In this document: one piece after another, positions 25,352-42,402 of the stretch
Layout of the letters: every line of letters starts with the position of its first letter
Numbering within the stretch: the first letter of the stretch is position 1
Assembly: GCA_963969595.1 (NCBI GenBank)
Contig: OZ018410.1
Span: 23,174,913-23,238,912, forward strand
Direction: 5' to 3'
DNA from: Neckera pumila
Lineage: Eukaryota; Streptophyta; Bryopsida; Hypnales; Neckeraceae
Length of the DNA stretch: 64,000 nt
Notes under the pieces: generated by a model
Databases searched by the model: none
The model's input: the letters and a program-made list of their open reading frames with translations, nothing else
Told to the model about the DNA's origin: nothing
Program-made: the position numbers and the translations under genes

Positions 25352-27050
25352 CCCAACAAGAACACTTTTTCAAATCTTAAAGTTCCTTTCTCTGTATGCT
25401 TTTATCCTACGACTATAATTGAATGAATAATTAAATATCTTCTAAAAGTTGTAAAAAAATTTAGCTTTTATTGTGATAATTTGAAATCATTGCAAATTTT
25501 TGAATAAAAAATAAAACATTTCATATTAAATACAAAATATGTTACAAGAATCTAAATTTTTTTATAATGTTGCATATATTATATTGAAAAAAACCATGGT
25601 GCAAAAAATGTATTACATCATTTTAAAATTAAATAATCAACATTCCATAGTAATAGGTCCAAATTTCAAATTGTAATAAAATATTCAAATTTAAAAAAAA
25701 ATGGAAATTGGAAATTGGAAATTGGAATAGAAACTAGAGTTAATAAGCTTTATTTAATTAGTTGGTCTCAAATTCAAAAAAGATAATTTTTGGGGATGAA
25801 ATTTAGATCTAGAAGAAGGATTACAAATTGCCAATAGATATTATACAATTGTGGTCTATGGATTTGTCCCTTTTTTATGTAGGAAAGTCAACTATATCAC
25901 AAGTAGAGAACATACAACATTTTCCATCAAATTTTGGTTCAAGTGACTCTTCAAAACTAAATTGAATGAAATTTTTCTTTCCATCCTTGAAGCTTCTATG
26001 AAATCTTTGAAATGACATAAACACAAGAAACATTCTCAATATTCCCTATAGGCACTATAATAGAAATCCTCCGAGAATTTGCTTTTTTTGCCTTTTTTCT
26101 AGTATATAGGGAATGTAAGACAGGGAATTTTGTGCATTTTTCAAGGGGAAATTTGTACATTTTTCAGTGATGTCCCCACCTCCAAATCTATTGAATTTGT
26201 GAAATTTAAGATTCCGGATGTAGATTTATGCCTCCAAAATCTAATTTTAATGTAGTTTTTAGTCTGCATAATCAATACAATTCATAGATTTTGAAAGCTG
26301 AAATTTGACAAAAATGTAGATTTTGAATTTCCAATCATTGATTTGTACATTTCAAAATTCCAGAATTTGTACATTTCAGATTTGCACATTTTAAAAAAAT
26401 TTAGATTTCTAAATTGTACAAACCCTAGAAAAGTTAGATTACTGTGAAATTAGTGAATTCACAGCTTAAGAGATTATGTGACAACTTACAAGTCTTATGT
26501 GTCCAACCTCACCGTACCCTTGACAATTGATATGGAACAATTGCATCTTGTATAATCTACCAAATACTAGGTGGAAATAACATTAAAATGTAAGATGTAT
26601 ACAAAGTCTACTAATTTTAATTGTACACAAGGAATTTGGAGAGAATTTATGAACTACTTGCAAAGAAAATCCATGATTTTTTCTTAGATAAGAATTCTTT
26701 GAAGATTCCTCTATGGTGACATTAGAACATAGGGAAACATAAAAACTAGGAGAAACTTGCAAGGAGAAACTATAGAATCTCCAAATCAGTCTAAGGGAAT
26801 TCCAAAAAAGACCGTTGTAAAAACATCCTTCCAAGTATATTTGGAATAACCACGGAAGGATGCCGTGGAAAAAATCTGGCCTTTGGATGGACAAATAGGC
26901 TTTGTACTTAGTGAAGAATGATTGGATGATCTTCATCCAATTTTTTTTGTGCAACTTTATTGATGCTATATCCATATCATTGAATTAATATTTTAGTTTA
27001 TTTTTTATTCTATTTAGGGTAGTTTATCAAAAAAATGGTACACTATATTA
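25352..27050. other. AT-rich stretch without a gene
   Basis: A 130-codon minus-strand frame at 26583-26975 shows no recognised motif and has a biased Phe/Ser/Tyr composition typical of chance ORFs. Nothing else is supported. Confidence 0.4.
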
Positions 27051-27052
27051 TA

Positions 27053-27675
27053 CTCCCTCCGTCCCAAAATGATCTTCTTGTTAGACAAAATGTTCCGGAT
27101 TAAGGTTAAAAATAACATTCTTTGAATTTTTTTTTGACATATAAATAAAGTTTAGTACACTTCTATGACCCTAGAATTTTGAGCTTCAGAAGTTTTTTTA
27201 AAGTATGATTTTAAAGTTCTTGAAAATTGAATTTTAAGACCATTTTAACAAGCACCGGTAGCCACTCATTTGTACTCCATAGTGCAAGAATAAACCAAAG
27301 TGGCCCACTCAAGCATTGTCATGCTATATGTCATTTGCCATCTCAAGTAAATATGAGCCCCACTGATTTTAGCAGGGCATTGATTGAGGAAGGGCCACCC
27401 ATGTATATTGTTGACTTCTTTTTGTAATCCAACCTCTCCCATTGGAGCAAATTCCTCATTCAGTCCACATCTTTGGAAGTGTTCCCAAAAAAGTTGTAAA
27501 TAAAAAAATTATTTACAATGAAAATGGAAATGTTCCATATTTTAATGATTTTGAGCACTATAGTTGCTACAATGGATAAGAAACTGCTTGCCAATCTTCT
27601 TCCTTCCGCAACAAAAAAATCATTTTGGGACAAAAATTATGACCAACAAGAAGATCATTTTGGAACGAAGGGATT
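27053..27675. mobile_element. Stowaway-like element
   Basis: Preceded by TA, the left end reads CTCCCTCCGTCCCAAAATG, then ATCTTCTTGTT. The right end, reverse-complemented, reads TCCCTTCGTTCCAAAATG, then ATCTTCTTGTT. This is the plant Stowaway (Tc1/mariner) signature CTCCCTCCGT. About 620 bp, longer than most Stowaway MITEs. The right boundary is degenerate and approximate. Confidence 0.6.
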
Positions 27676-28945
27676 TCAATACTTTGAACTTAATTCTTTA
27701 AAACTTGATTTTGACATTTAAAATAATTTCTTTTGCTTTTGAGCAAAACAAACAAAATGAAGCTTCTAAACTTTAGTTTCTAGTCCACTTGGAAACCTTG
27801 AAAATTTCCTTAAAATAATCATTTCCTTGAATTTTGAAGTTAAGGATCTAAACTATGTTTCCAAATATAGAATAATATGGAAATTTTCTTTGTACGACAA
27901 TGTTTTAGACTAGTATAAGGTTAGTCATAAAGTGCCTAAAATGAGGGACCAAAAGCTGGAGTTTGGGAATGTAAAAGAACAATATAGGACAAAATTCCTT
28001 CATACTTCAAATTTGGGAACATTGGAGGAGCCAAAATGTGACTTTTGGATGACAAAAAAATTCTTGGAAGATGTAAAATCGCATAATTTCATCCAATTTT
28101 GGGGGGTAGAGATTATTTTCCTTGTCATAATACACAAAAAAATCCTTATATGGGTGTCCAAGAATTAAAAAAAAATGAGCAAGTGTGCCACATATTACAA
28201 AAAAACTCTTTTAGTGTGTTTTGGCAACTCCTATTTTCTTACTCCTGATCTGAATTAAGCCATGTATATGATCGTGTTGGATTTAAAGTTAGCTAGGGAA
28301 ATGAAGTTTATTGAGTCTAGTTTCTACTCCAATTTGAAATTTCAAAAAATTCTTCAAATTGAACATTCATTACATATTCAACATTGGTCCTATTACTATG
28401 GTCTATTTGTTTTCTGTTTATAATAAGATACAAAAAATTCTTTATACTATAATATTCTTTACTATAAATATATACTAACAAAAAAAATTAGAAAGGTTTA
28501 GCTAATTTTGAATTAGATATGAATTTTTTCCTCTTTTTCTTCAAAAGTTCATGGTAATTTGAAATCATCACCAATAAATTTGAAAATTTTACAACTTATA
28601 GAAACGTGATTTCACTCAAAGTTAGGAGCAAAATAGAGGGAACAAAGAAAAGAATTGAACAAAATTCATAGTTGTAGGGTCTATCTTTCTATGGTTAATA
28701 CATCCATCTACAAGAAAAATGTTTGGCCATCATCTTGACAACCGTAACAAGGTACCTTAGGCACCCCCCAAAACACCACTTTTTGCTACTGTGTATGATT
28801 GCTATTATTAGATTGATAAAAGTTTCATACTTTCTTGTAAACTAAAGACTTTAAGTTTAACTTTTAACTCTAGATTTTCTTCTAAACTAATTTCAAATTT
28901 TAACAAAAGTTATGAAGGGTCAAATTTTTTTTCATAGATGTTCTA
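27676..28945. other. AT-rich stretch without a gene
   Basis: No exon, RNA gene or terminal-repeat element could be supported. Confidence 0.4.
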
Positions 28946-29015
28946 AAATCATCTCTTCCACATAAACATATTTACATATAAAATCATCTCTTCCACATAA
29001 ACATATTTACATATA
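28946..29015. repeat. Perfect tandem duplication of a 35-bp unit
   Basis: Two identical 35-bp units containing 'catctcttccacataaacat' lie head to tail. A looser repeat of 'cata(t/g)agtttcgaagatgtac' type follows to about 29065. Confidence 0.85.
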
Positions 29016-29957
29016 GATTTGAAGACGTACAAGCATAGTTACATATAGATTTCGAAGATGTACAGTGATGATGGCGGTTTTTCGATAGGGTGCGGTTTTG
29101 GACTGCCCACCTTAGTTCAAGCTTTCAGTCATGTTTCAAACGACTCAATGTATACGATACAATAAATTAGCATCGAAGCTTGAAATCGGTCTGCCTGGTA
29201 GGTTGTAGAGTGAAAAAACATCTCTAGTTTTCAATCGAACTATTTCCAAACAATGTTTGCATAAGTGCAATAAGTGGCGATAATTAGTACCGCGAACATT
29301 CGATCCAAAACTGCACCAGTTCGTCTTCCAAAAATCATGCGTACCGTCATTCTAAAATGTCAAAAGCATTAAAAATCCGAAGTGTGTTGGGTCATCACTG
29401 GCATTGATGTATCCATGAAACTGAAGCTCGAATTTCCACATGGGTCATCAAAGCATCAATATAGAAAGCTTTCGTTGTGAGGCAGGAAAACGATAGACAA
29501 AATTAGAGCTAACTTACTCACAGAACAACAACGGTCCACAGCATACAAGACTCATAAGATGTGTAGTACAATGACCAAGCTACCTGAGAGATGACAACCT
29601 CACAAAACCATGCAAATAGACACAAGATTAACATTGGAACTCACTAAACCAACAACACCCTGAAAAGACAACACCATACACCTGGAAACAAGCACAAAAA
29701 TCGGCTGAAGTATATGCAGAGATCAAAAACAAATCTCACTCCTTCAAAATTGACGTCGATTACAAGGGGAAGCGGTCCTTATATCAATCCCCACTAACGG
29801 CAGCGTTTCAGATATTACACACAGCTCCGTAGCTCTATTTGAGATTAATAATAAGACACCAAGCTCCGAAAAGCTTTATCCTAGCAGATCAGTTGGCGCC
29901 AACATGCATAGTGCTTCCCTGCCTCCTGAGCCGCAGCCAGGCTTTTCTTCCCAGAGC

Positions 29958-30396
29958 CTACTTGGATCTTTGCCTCATCTTTCGGCGCTTCCTTTTCAGG
30001 CGCCTCATACGTTTTTTCTTCCACTGTGAAGTAACCCACACATTACACAAACAGTAAGAACAAAGTAAAATTGATGGAAAACGGAACAACCTAAACTCAC
30101 TCCGAAAACCCTCCGTCTCTGCCAACAAACCCTAGCCCTCATAAAAAGAGAACATTATTACCACAGCACAATCGAAATGCAAGAGAAAAAAAAGTTTAAG
30201 AAACAATGAAACAAGCACAGCTGCACAAAAGTCGCAGGAACGCAACTAACCAAACGAAAGCTCACCTTAACGATAATGCAACAACACACTCGCCAAACGC
30301 CGACTAACAGATCCCAAAGCGAACACGCTCTCTAAAAATAAAACAAAGCGTACAAGACGAGAAAAGAGGAGGAAATAAACTTACCTTCGCCCTCAT
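29958..30396 (-). CDS. RPL41: 60S ribosomal protein eL41 (copy A)
   Basis: Two exons, 30396-30385 (MRAK) and 30023-29958, are separated by a GTAAGT...TTCACAG intron. They encode a 25-residue peptide in which residues 5-12 read WKKKRMRR and the C-terminus is RQRSK. This is the near-invariant eL41 of plants and other eukaryotes, a small basic helix bridging the two ribosomal subunits. Exon 1 is only 12 nt, so ORF scans miss the gene. Copy B at 63320-63730 encodes the same peptide with different codons (for example CTGAAACGTAAG there, CTGAAAAGGAAG here), which shows purifying selection on both. The 3' flank is conserved with copy B as well. Confidence 0.95.
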
Positions 30397-30499
30397 GATT
30401 CACGAATGCGCGTTCCGGAGCAGCCACAAACAAGTGAGTGAAAGAGAACGCCCACGACGACGGAGACGCATTAAGAAGGAGAAACCCTGGGGGTAGGAG

Positions 30500-30590
30500 C
30501 CGCAAACCCTAATGTCGATGACGTGTCGCACACCTCACCTTATTTTTGCCACGTCAGAATTCCCGCTATCTAAACCCTAAACCCTGAAAA
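30500..30590 (-). promoter_or_regulatory. RPL41 copy A promoter
   Basis: On the minus strand the block carries GCGGGAATTCTGACGTGGC (30566-30548), identical over 19 bp to 63147-63165 before copy B. It also has a CACGTCAT-type ACGT element (30526-30518) and telo-boxes (AAACCCTAA at 30504-30512; AAACCCTAAACCCT at 30572-30585). Spacing of the 19-mer to the ATG is about 152 bp here and 155 bp in copy B. The interval up to ADSL (start 31310) is probably a divergent promoter region. Confidence 0.65.
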
Positions 30591-31126
30591 AGAAACGATT
30601 TATTTCTGGTGATTAAGCATGTGATGCATTCTCCTCTGTTCTGAGATTGAGCGTCCGATTCTCCGGGCCGAGCAGTAGGAATCGGCTTCGATGACGACAG
30701 CATGAAACTTCTGTAAGATGCAAGAGATTCGGAGAAGGTGCTGGTTGGATCATACTAATCCGATAACTGCTGAATTTCAGATATGAAGGAATCTAGGAAT
30801 CTGACAAACTGAACTAGCCTGCTGCTGATTCTCTCTGCCCCATTCGCTGCACGCAGTCTTGACGCCAGTTTCGGCAGTTGCGTTTCCTTTTGCTTGCGCT
30901 TAAGCTTTTTCTGGAGGACCAATTCGGGTGCATTTGGGATTTTTCTACCGAATTTGGAATTCCCATTTTTGCCGAGCCTGTTGAAGGTGTGAGTTTCTTG
31001 CTTTTTGTTGCCTTTGGGTCGAAGGGGAGGAGGCTTTGCATTGACAGAAGCTACATGTGAGAAGGTTTGGGTAGGATCAGCGAGCCGGAACAGGACAGAG
31101 CCTACCGTAACTAACATAGTTGCTTG

Positions 31127-31152
31127 TTTTTTTGTTTTTTTGTTTTTTTGTG
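31127..31152. repeat. (T7G)n simple repeat in the ADSL leader
   Basis: Three to four units of TTTTTTTG lie about 160 bp upstream of the adenylosuccinate lyase start codon. Confidence 0.8.
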
Positions 31153-31309
31153 TGCACTTGCTTTGATAGGCGTGAAAATTCTGTATGGGATGCTTAAACC
31201 CCTGAACCTTATGTGCAATTCTGGACGTGGGGATTAAGGTCGGAGAAGAGAGGAGGCTGCTGTTGTGATATGCTTTCTTTCTGTCAGGGTTGTTTTGTAG
31301 GCGGCCGTG

Positions 31310-35501
<4,192 letters not shown>

Positions 35502-36240
35502 CATTTTGATATAACATGGTACTGTAGCCTGTCTTGAGTAGTTTATACTTGGGCATTCTCCGTGCCTGCCGCGGGATTGTAGTTTGCAGCATAGCATTGC
35601 GTTTGAGAGAGACTATACATGAGAAACACAATTTTGACATGCCTCTGAAGGTTCGCTGCTGTATTTAATATGGACCAGTGTTTCCACCTATGCACAACTA
35701 TGTGTCCACACTATGCAGAGCAAAATGTCGTAGAAGAAAACATGATAGATTTGGTCTCGAAATTCCATTTTCTTCCCAGACACTTGTCAAAAAGTCAGGA
35801 ATTGATTAAGCTAGAGTCAAAATCTGTGCCAGGTTCTAGGAATATCAGGTCACAGAGTACAATCATCTGTCATCATGCAAAACCAAAGTCTAAGGATTAT
35901 GCAACAGTGAATACAAGTAAATAAGAGACCAAAACCACTGGAATTTCTTCTAATGTGGACGGTATGAAGTCCAAAGCCCGTTCAATAATCCGCAGACAGC
36001 CCGATCGCAATTAAGCACCTTAGAAGCATCATCCCATACAAATGAACCAACTGACGGTATCCAGAAAAATATCCCGAAATACGTACGTCAAATCTCTGTA
36101 AACCACGAATTTGATCCCACAAAAAACGTGCCTCATTAGCAGTGAACACTCCAAAAAAAAATCGTAATGTGTAGCTAAAGCCACGACTCTTCCCTTTTTG
36201 GCACAGCACTAAACCAAAACTGCCCAAAAATTCAAAGGTC
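35502..36240. other. 3' flank of ADSL and intergenic sequence
   Basis: No further coding exon is seen. The minus-strand 122-codon frame at 35982-36350 has no recognised motif and lies in the 3' flank of the FLA gene. Confidence 0.4.
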
Positions 36241-36502
36241 TCAGCTAGATTCATCCCCCTTCTGCAACGTTTGAACGTTGCTGATAACACAAGAACGTGA
36301 TTCCAAAGTTGCAATTCAACGTTTCTACTAAATGTGTACCAAGGTAACAACGTTTTGGAACATGTTTGCTAAAAACAATTGCTTGGTCCAAGCATGTTCC
36401 AGATGTTGCATGAAAAACGTTGCTAACCTCTTCAAATTCTAGCTGCGAATTCATTCAAGTCCCAGTGTTGCAGGATTGGATCCCCAATATATCCCAAGCT
36501 AG

Positions 36503-38554
36503 CTACAGGACCAAGATGGTAAGCATCACCGCGGCCACCAAAGTTGCCATGGAAGCAGTCGTCGCCATGGCCGCTGAAGGAGCTGGCCCCGGAGCTTCAC
36601 CTGGAGACAGCGGAGCCCCTCCGGGACTCCCAGGAGGCGGTAAAATTATGAAAGCAGGGGCGCCTGCAGGCACTGGAACTTCCGCAGGACTTACTGGAGG
36701 TGGAAGCACCGTTGGCGCCCCTGCGGGCACTGGAACCGCCCCAGGACTTTCTGGAGGTGGAAGCACAGTTGGCGCCCCTACGGGCACTGGGGCTCCCAAG
36801 GGAGCATCCACTGGCGGCACCACTGGTGCACCCATAGGCGGAAGTGGAAGACCTGCAGTCAACACGCATGAACGTAAAATCAGAGTGCGGTCACAAATCT
36901 TCTCATCAAAGTCAGTAACAAGTCTATCCGGCATCAAAGATATCAGGAAGTCGGAAAGGTATTGTTTTATGATAGAAAAGCAAGGTGGGTAGAAAAAGAG
37001 ACCCTATCTCTTTGAGATCACGGATTGTTTGAATCTGAAAACAGTAGAAGACGGAATCCCAAAGGGCATATATATTTGGAGGGTTTAGCGAAGATTTAAC
37101 TCCATGCAACGTTTCGGAACATGCATCCTGGAGCCACGATTTTCAGTCAACATGCCCATCGATTCAGCAACACGAACGTTTTGCAACAAATATGTTCCAG
37201 ACATCCAGAACGTTGTTCACTTTTGAACGTTTAGAAGACCCGCGAAATGCCAAAATCACTTTTGACTGTTACCAGCAACTGTTCCAACATTGTTGCGTAA
37301 TGTTGCTTAAGCAAAGGAGTGATTCTTTCAATCTTTCAATCGGGAAATCTTTACACCAGTAACCGAAAAGACGCAAGTTTTGTTAAATTGCCAAGTTTCC
37401 AATACTCTGGCCCTTTCAGACCCCTTTCAGATTGTGTGCGTTCTAAAACATAAATCCATACCAGTCTTCCTAGACTTTAGACCTTTCTGTACATACATTT
37501 AAGTTGCATATTTGGCGCCGGAGTTCTGCCAAACTAACGACACTGACCATGATCAATCTTTTTGGAAAGCGAGCATACTAACATCTTAACTTGTGGGAAG
37601 ATATCATCCACGTGAGGAAGGTTAATGAAGCCGGTTGCGACCAGTCCGCACTGACCTGCAGCCGACCGATTTATTGGCGCTTCCACGGGAGGCAAACCTC
37701 CTGGAAGTGAGTGGAGACACAGCAACAGCACGGAGTTCAAGATTGGTACCAGCTAGAAAACACCCCGACCATATATTTTTGTCTGTCTGGTTTTCAAAAA
37801 AATTGACCAGGGCGTTCTCTAGCTGTGTTTAATTTTTGAAAACCAGAGATACTTCTTTCCTTTGTGGGGCATATTACAGTATATGTGCGGCCTGAAGCTT
37901 ACTTAATCCGGTTAATTAATTGCACTGACCTGGAGGCGGTAGAATTGGAGCTTCCCCAGGGGCAGAGGCAGCAACCGAGGCGCTGTAGCTCTTCACCCCA
38001 CTCTCTCTCTCCACCATCAGCACCTCCTTCACCGCATAGCACGCCACCGTGGAAATCGTGCACAAGTCTTTGGGCATGACCTCCTGGTGGTTGATCGTCA
38101 TCACCGTCTTCGTATTCTCCGTCACCACGAGGGAACTGTTCGCCACCATGGTCTTGAGCTCGGTCCCCACGGGGACCTGGGTGAGCCTTCCCACGGGGAG
38201 ATTCTCCGTGACGATGTGGTGAGACAGCAATGCGATGAGCTCGGTGACATTGAGCGACGCCGCCACGGGCGCCATGGCGGCGTTCATGGGGATGAAGAGA
38301 GTGGCGTTCGCGGGCACCAGGAAGCCACGGTTCCAGATGACGTTGTCGAGCGCGTCGGCGGAGGCGGTCATGCCTTGGAAACGGAGAGCGTGGAGGATGC
38401 TCTCGTGGTCCGCTGGAGGGTCGGCTGTGGGTGAACTCACGGCGGGCGTGATGATCATGCCCCCAAACAACAAGAGGGACAACAAATATAATCTAGCTCC
38501 CAGGGAAACCATCGTCAGGAGCCGGCTTGAACTACTTCGGAAGGTTGAAGCCAT
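36503..38554 (-). CDS. Fasciclin-like arabinogalactan protein (FLA)
   Basis: Two exons, 38554-37930 and 36852-36503, join at CCAG|GTCAG and TGCAG|GT in phase 1 to 975 nt (324 residues). ATG 38554 sits in GCCGCCATGG; the frame upstream opens only through TTG. Residues 18-40 form a signal peptide. Residues 50-185 are one FAS1 domain with the H1-like stretch ATLFIPMN (84-91), a central HH (112-113) and the closing CYAVKEVLMVE (172-182). Potential N-glycosylation sites are N83, N102 and N139. After residue 190 come AP/PAP/PPP-rich arabinogalactan modules, including about three repeats of a VLPPP-SP-VPVPAGAP type unit. A hydrophobic C-terminus after small residues (AMATTAS) fits a GPI-anchor signal. 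Such proteins sit on the outer plasma membrane or in the cell wall and affect adhesion and wall structure. The 1077-bp intron separates FAS1 from the AGP/GPI part. Confidence 0.92.
37100..37320. repeat. AACGTT-rich repeat inside the FLA intron
   Basis: GCAACGTT, GAACGTTTTG, AACGTTG and ATGTTCCAGA recur here. A similar mix, including the palindrome GCAACGTTTGAACGTTGC, lies at 36256-36425 just past the stop codon. The two blocks therefore flank exon 2. Confidence 0.45.
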
Positions 38555-38599
38555 GGCGGCAGACAATTAAGCAATCGGGGAAGGACCTGTATTGATCAA

Positions 38600-40680
38600 A
38601 CAGAGAAGAGCTGCACAGGCCGGCTGTCTTGGGTTAGTGAGAATCCAAAGCATGATTTCTTATCAAGCAAGATGTGGTAGCTAGATAGCACAGAACTAGC
38701 TGTATGCAAGTCATAGCGTTGCAACCAAGCAAATGATATGTCAATCTCCATCAAAAGTCGTTGTCAATTGCATGCATGAAACGCATTTCCAACTTCTAGC
38801 AACAGCTTGGAGGTAAGTAGAATTACCTTGTGCACAATTTGGTACTAAATTGAACCTCCAGGGAGCAGGAATTGCAAGGTCTGATGCACGTAATTAATGA
38901 GTTTCTGCTTATTCTTCACCTTGTCCATTGAGTGCAACGAAAGTATCTCTCTCTACTTCACAGCATATCAATTCTTGTACATCAAAAGATCTCAACTTGA
39001 CAACATCTCAATTGTTGTACATCAAAAGAAGCATTTGGGATCAGAAAGATTCCGGTTTGAAATTTGAAGGTGTACCTGGTGATTGAGCATCGAGCTCGTG
39101 GACAGCAACCTGGATTCCGTACGTTAGCAAAAGAAATGCATACGTCTTGGGATCTATATGTATGCTGGGTGTGTTTAGTTTCTCTTACAGTGCAACTGGG
39201 AGTCCCTCCAACTGCTAGTAAGTCTTTTTATCATGGCAAGCAATTTGACACTTTTAGTTTGATTTGTTGATATTAGTTGTGTTCATGTGCAGTATAACAG
39301 AAAGATGTACATGACTGAAGTTGGGTGTTTAATTTTGTATTGCCTAATTTTATCCCAAAGTAACTGAAAATATTTAGTTCACTCTAGAAGAATATTCCAA
39401 TTATAGTATCTCATTAAATACATTTCCTTGTTGTCCCATCGTGAAGGATGTATGTATTTTCTTTATTTGTTGGTTTTGTTGGTTTTGTGTATTTATAATT
39501 TTCTTAGGAGCTATTAGATTGATTCATGTAATTCTCATAGATAATGTTTTGGGGCCAACTATGCCTAAATATGTAGCATTTTAACACTTAAATATTTATT
39601 TAATCAATCCATCTAATGATTGGTAAACCGTATCTAATTTTGGGTCCTAGCTTTTGGAGGTTGAATAAAGTGCTTATTTCAATATTTAAATTTAAATTTA
39701 TGCATGATAAATTGTATTTCAACTATTTTTAAAGAAAACATATATATTGAATAGTAGAAATATAATTGTAATGTAATATTAAAGTATCACAATTTTACAT
39801 TAATTATATAAAATTTGTTTTTGTTTTTGTTTAGTTTAGATTGTTTTATTTTGTTTGTTCATGGTGGTAGTTGAGATCTTGGTGACTATTAGGATGCCAC
39901 AAGAGTGCTTGGCACTATTGACAAAGGTGGAAGTAGGGCCTCAAAGCAACATTCTAATCTCCGGGGCAAAAGATATCAAGCCTCATAGATTTTTCATCTC
40001 AATTTAGAAAGTAAAAAGAAAAAAAACATTCTTTGAAACCCATTGATCATCCTATCTTTACCTTTACTTTATAAGTTTGACATATCTCCAAATTCAAGAC
40101 ATTCTACACAACCAATCAAATATTGACATATAGCATTGTAAGTGCAAGTTAGATTATTGTCATCTTCAATTATGGAAGTTAAAAAAATAAGAAAAGGGAA
40201 GACAAAAGTTTTTTACAAAGTCAAAAGTCAAAAGTCAACCATGTCTTTTCTTTCACTTTATTAAAGTGAAATATTGTTACCATAAACCAATTAAATATTA
40301 GCACCTGGAATCAAGAGTCAAAGGATATTTGCAATGGGCTACAACATTAGAGATTTTGCATGCACTATTAATCTCTAAGAGTTCCTAGAAGAAAGGTGGA
40401 TGTAGGTGTTGGGATTTTTTTTGACAAATTAAATGATGGCATGAGTAGAACCTAGATATTGGATTTCAGGTTTGCAAGTTTTCCTTTCTTTCCATCTCTA
40501 CATGAATTCATTTAGAACACAACACCATTACTACCAAGTACCAAGTGACTATACATTAGAGAAAAATTCAGACCCCTACAGGCCAAAGTTTACATGCATT
40601 CTATTCTTTGCATGGCATGTCAACTTTGAAATTGCTCTTGGTGAGCACTCAGAGTCTCTGACTGCTTGCCGGAGCAATCA
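38600..40680. other. FLA upstream region and AT-rich intergenic sequence
   Basis: A 22-bp near-repeat around 'cttgtacatcaaaaga' occurs at about 38970 and 39015. No gene is supported further on. Confidence 0.4.
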
Positions 40681-40683
40681 AGT

Positions 40684-40771
40684 CCCACAGAATTTTTTTA
40701 ATTTTTTAATTTTTAATTTTTTTTTTAATTTTTTTTTAAATTAAAAAATAATAATAATAATAATAATAATT
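40684..40771. repeat. A/T homopolymer block and (AAT)n microsatellite
   Basis: Runs of T with single A interruptions are followed by about eight AAT units ending near 40771. Confidence 0.85.
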
Positions 40772-40865
40772 TTCTTTTCAGAATTTTGGGTTCTTGCGCC
40801 ACTGCTGTTGCAGTTTCATCAAGGTAGAAATAAAGGAAAAACGATTTTTTGAGCAAAATAAAAGC

Positions 40866-40932
40866 AAATTTAAGGGTACCTTGGAGGACTGTGGAACAGC
40901 CCTCCGGAGGCCTGAAATTTCCTCTAATGACT
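40866..40932. mobile_element. CATTAG-ended element, right end
   Basis: The segment reads 'ggaggactgtggaacagccc', 'tccggaggcctgaaatttcc' and ends TCTAATG. Parts match 15455-15500 ('ctccatagtcctctggagga', 'ctgaaattta'). The left part is unclear. Confidence 0.4.
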
Positions 40933-40939
40933 AGTTGCG

Positions 40940-42350
40940 TCATTGAAGAATAAACAAAAATTGCTATTCAACGCACTTATATATACTTCATGTGTTTTAT
41001 TTATCTCTAGCCCTAGCTCTTGAAAACATTCATAATCCATCCAAGTAGATGATGCCAACCTCTTACAAGCTAAAATTTGTACACAATACCACAAACAGTT
41101 TGAATATAGATTACACTAACAAAGTTGTAACAACACATAACAAACTACATATCAATAGTTCTTATAAAAACCACATATATTGCAATCACTTATATTGCAA
41201 ATTTAAAATAAAAATTCTGATTAAAGGCACTAATAGAACAATTTTCTAATAACACTTCAATAAATATTATCTATTTTTATATTCTTTCACCATTGGCTCT
41301 TTTTAGAGTCCTAGCAAAATTTCTAGCAAAATAGAGGTGGAGTTAAAATTATTCCTGTTCTAGAACCTTCTTCTAGGAAAATCTACCATATAAGGTGATA
41401 TTGGACTCTTTAATTGCATGACAAACTGACAATGGATAATCAAAGGAAGGGTATTTTAAAAGCACCTCCGTAGATCAAAAAAATTTAAGTTCAATTTTCA
41501 TAATTAATTTTCTAAGACCTCAAAACAAGAATGCAAGTACAAATATATTGAATTGTCCAATGAATAAGAGAAAATGTCCGGTGAATACCGAAAATAAGAG
41601 TTTCATTGAATTGCTTGGTGAAAGACAATGGCATTTTCTTATAATAGTTACAAACCTATGTGAGTTTAAATTGAGAAAGGTCACAACTTTTTTCACAAAC
41701 CTTAATATTCTTGTTGTACCTAGAAGCCAACTCCATTGATATTCACCATTTCCAAAATAGCAAGATTCTAGTAATACCCAAACCAAAAAAGTAGTGCTAC
41801 GTGCTAAGTCATATATGACCAATCATTGGCATGTGATTATTGATTGTGTACCATATTGTAGATGTGACTTTGCTTGGCCTTTCATAAAATTTATTGAGAA
41901 AATGTTTCCAAGTCTAAGGTAGGACCGCCCATTCCAAACCAAGGAGAGATGCCCAGCTTGTAGGGTGCATTAATTCAAGCCAAGGAGTTCACTCAAGCTT
42001 GGAATGTGTGTTTTCCTCCTTTTCAAACTTGGGATGAATAAGATCAAGACACATGTCCCAAAGTGCTCCGGAAGTAGTAAGCAAGAAAGTAGTTCAGCTA
42101 TGAGCGGAATTGGAAGACTCTAGACATTGGCTATGGATTTGGAACACTTTTTGGCTCCCAAAATTTATAGTAATTTCAATTTCAGCAATAAAATTACAAA
42201 AAAATTTACAGCCCCAATATTTCTTAACTCTCTACATGAGAAAATTTTCTACTACCTCACACTCCTTCTCATCTGTTCTGAAATCTCTTAAGTGATCAGG
42301 TATGGGTGGTTCCATTTTAGGGAATTAGCCCTTGGAATAGCCCACTTTTG
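40940..42350. other. AT-rich stretch with repeat R3 copy 2
   Basis: The R3 copy occupies about 41990-42300 (see 2876-3215). The remainder shows no gene. Confidence 0.45.
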
Positions 42351-42379
42351 TTATTGCGGAGCAAGGCTTTTTTTTTAGC

Positions 42380-42402
42380 CGCCTGGTGCCAGATTGCACC
42401 AG
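42380..42402. other. GC-rich hairpin upstream of the hAT locus
   Basis: CCTGGTGC and GCACCAGG lie either side of a 6-nt spacer, a perfect 8-bp stem. It sits at the sharp change from AT-rich to GC-richer sequence that marks the start of the hAT locus. Confidence 0.5.

Noticed and set aside
26583..26975. 130-codon minus-strand ORF as a gene
   Set aside because: Low-complexity composition, no motif, no splice partners, and embedded in AT-rich repeats.
30755..31117. 120-codon minus-strand ORF upstream of ADSL
   Set aside because: Antisense to the ADSL leader. Other frames are also open in this GC-richer tract, and no motif was recognised.
31307..31309. Upstream start for ADSL at 31307
   Set aside because: The codon is GTG; the first ATG in frame is 31310.
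36420..36992. 190-codon Gly/Ala-rich ORF on the plus strand
   Set aside because: It is the antisense of the Pro/Ala-rich FLA exon 2, which has a splice-consistent frame and a GPI signal on the minus strand.
38087..38570. Plus-strand ORFs of 111-115 codons
   Set aside because: Antisense shadows of the FAS1 exon.
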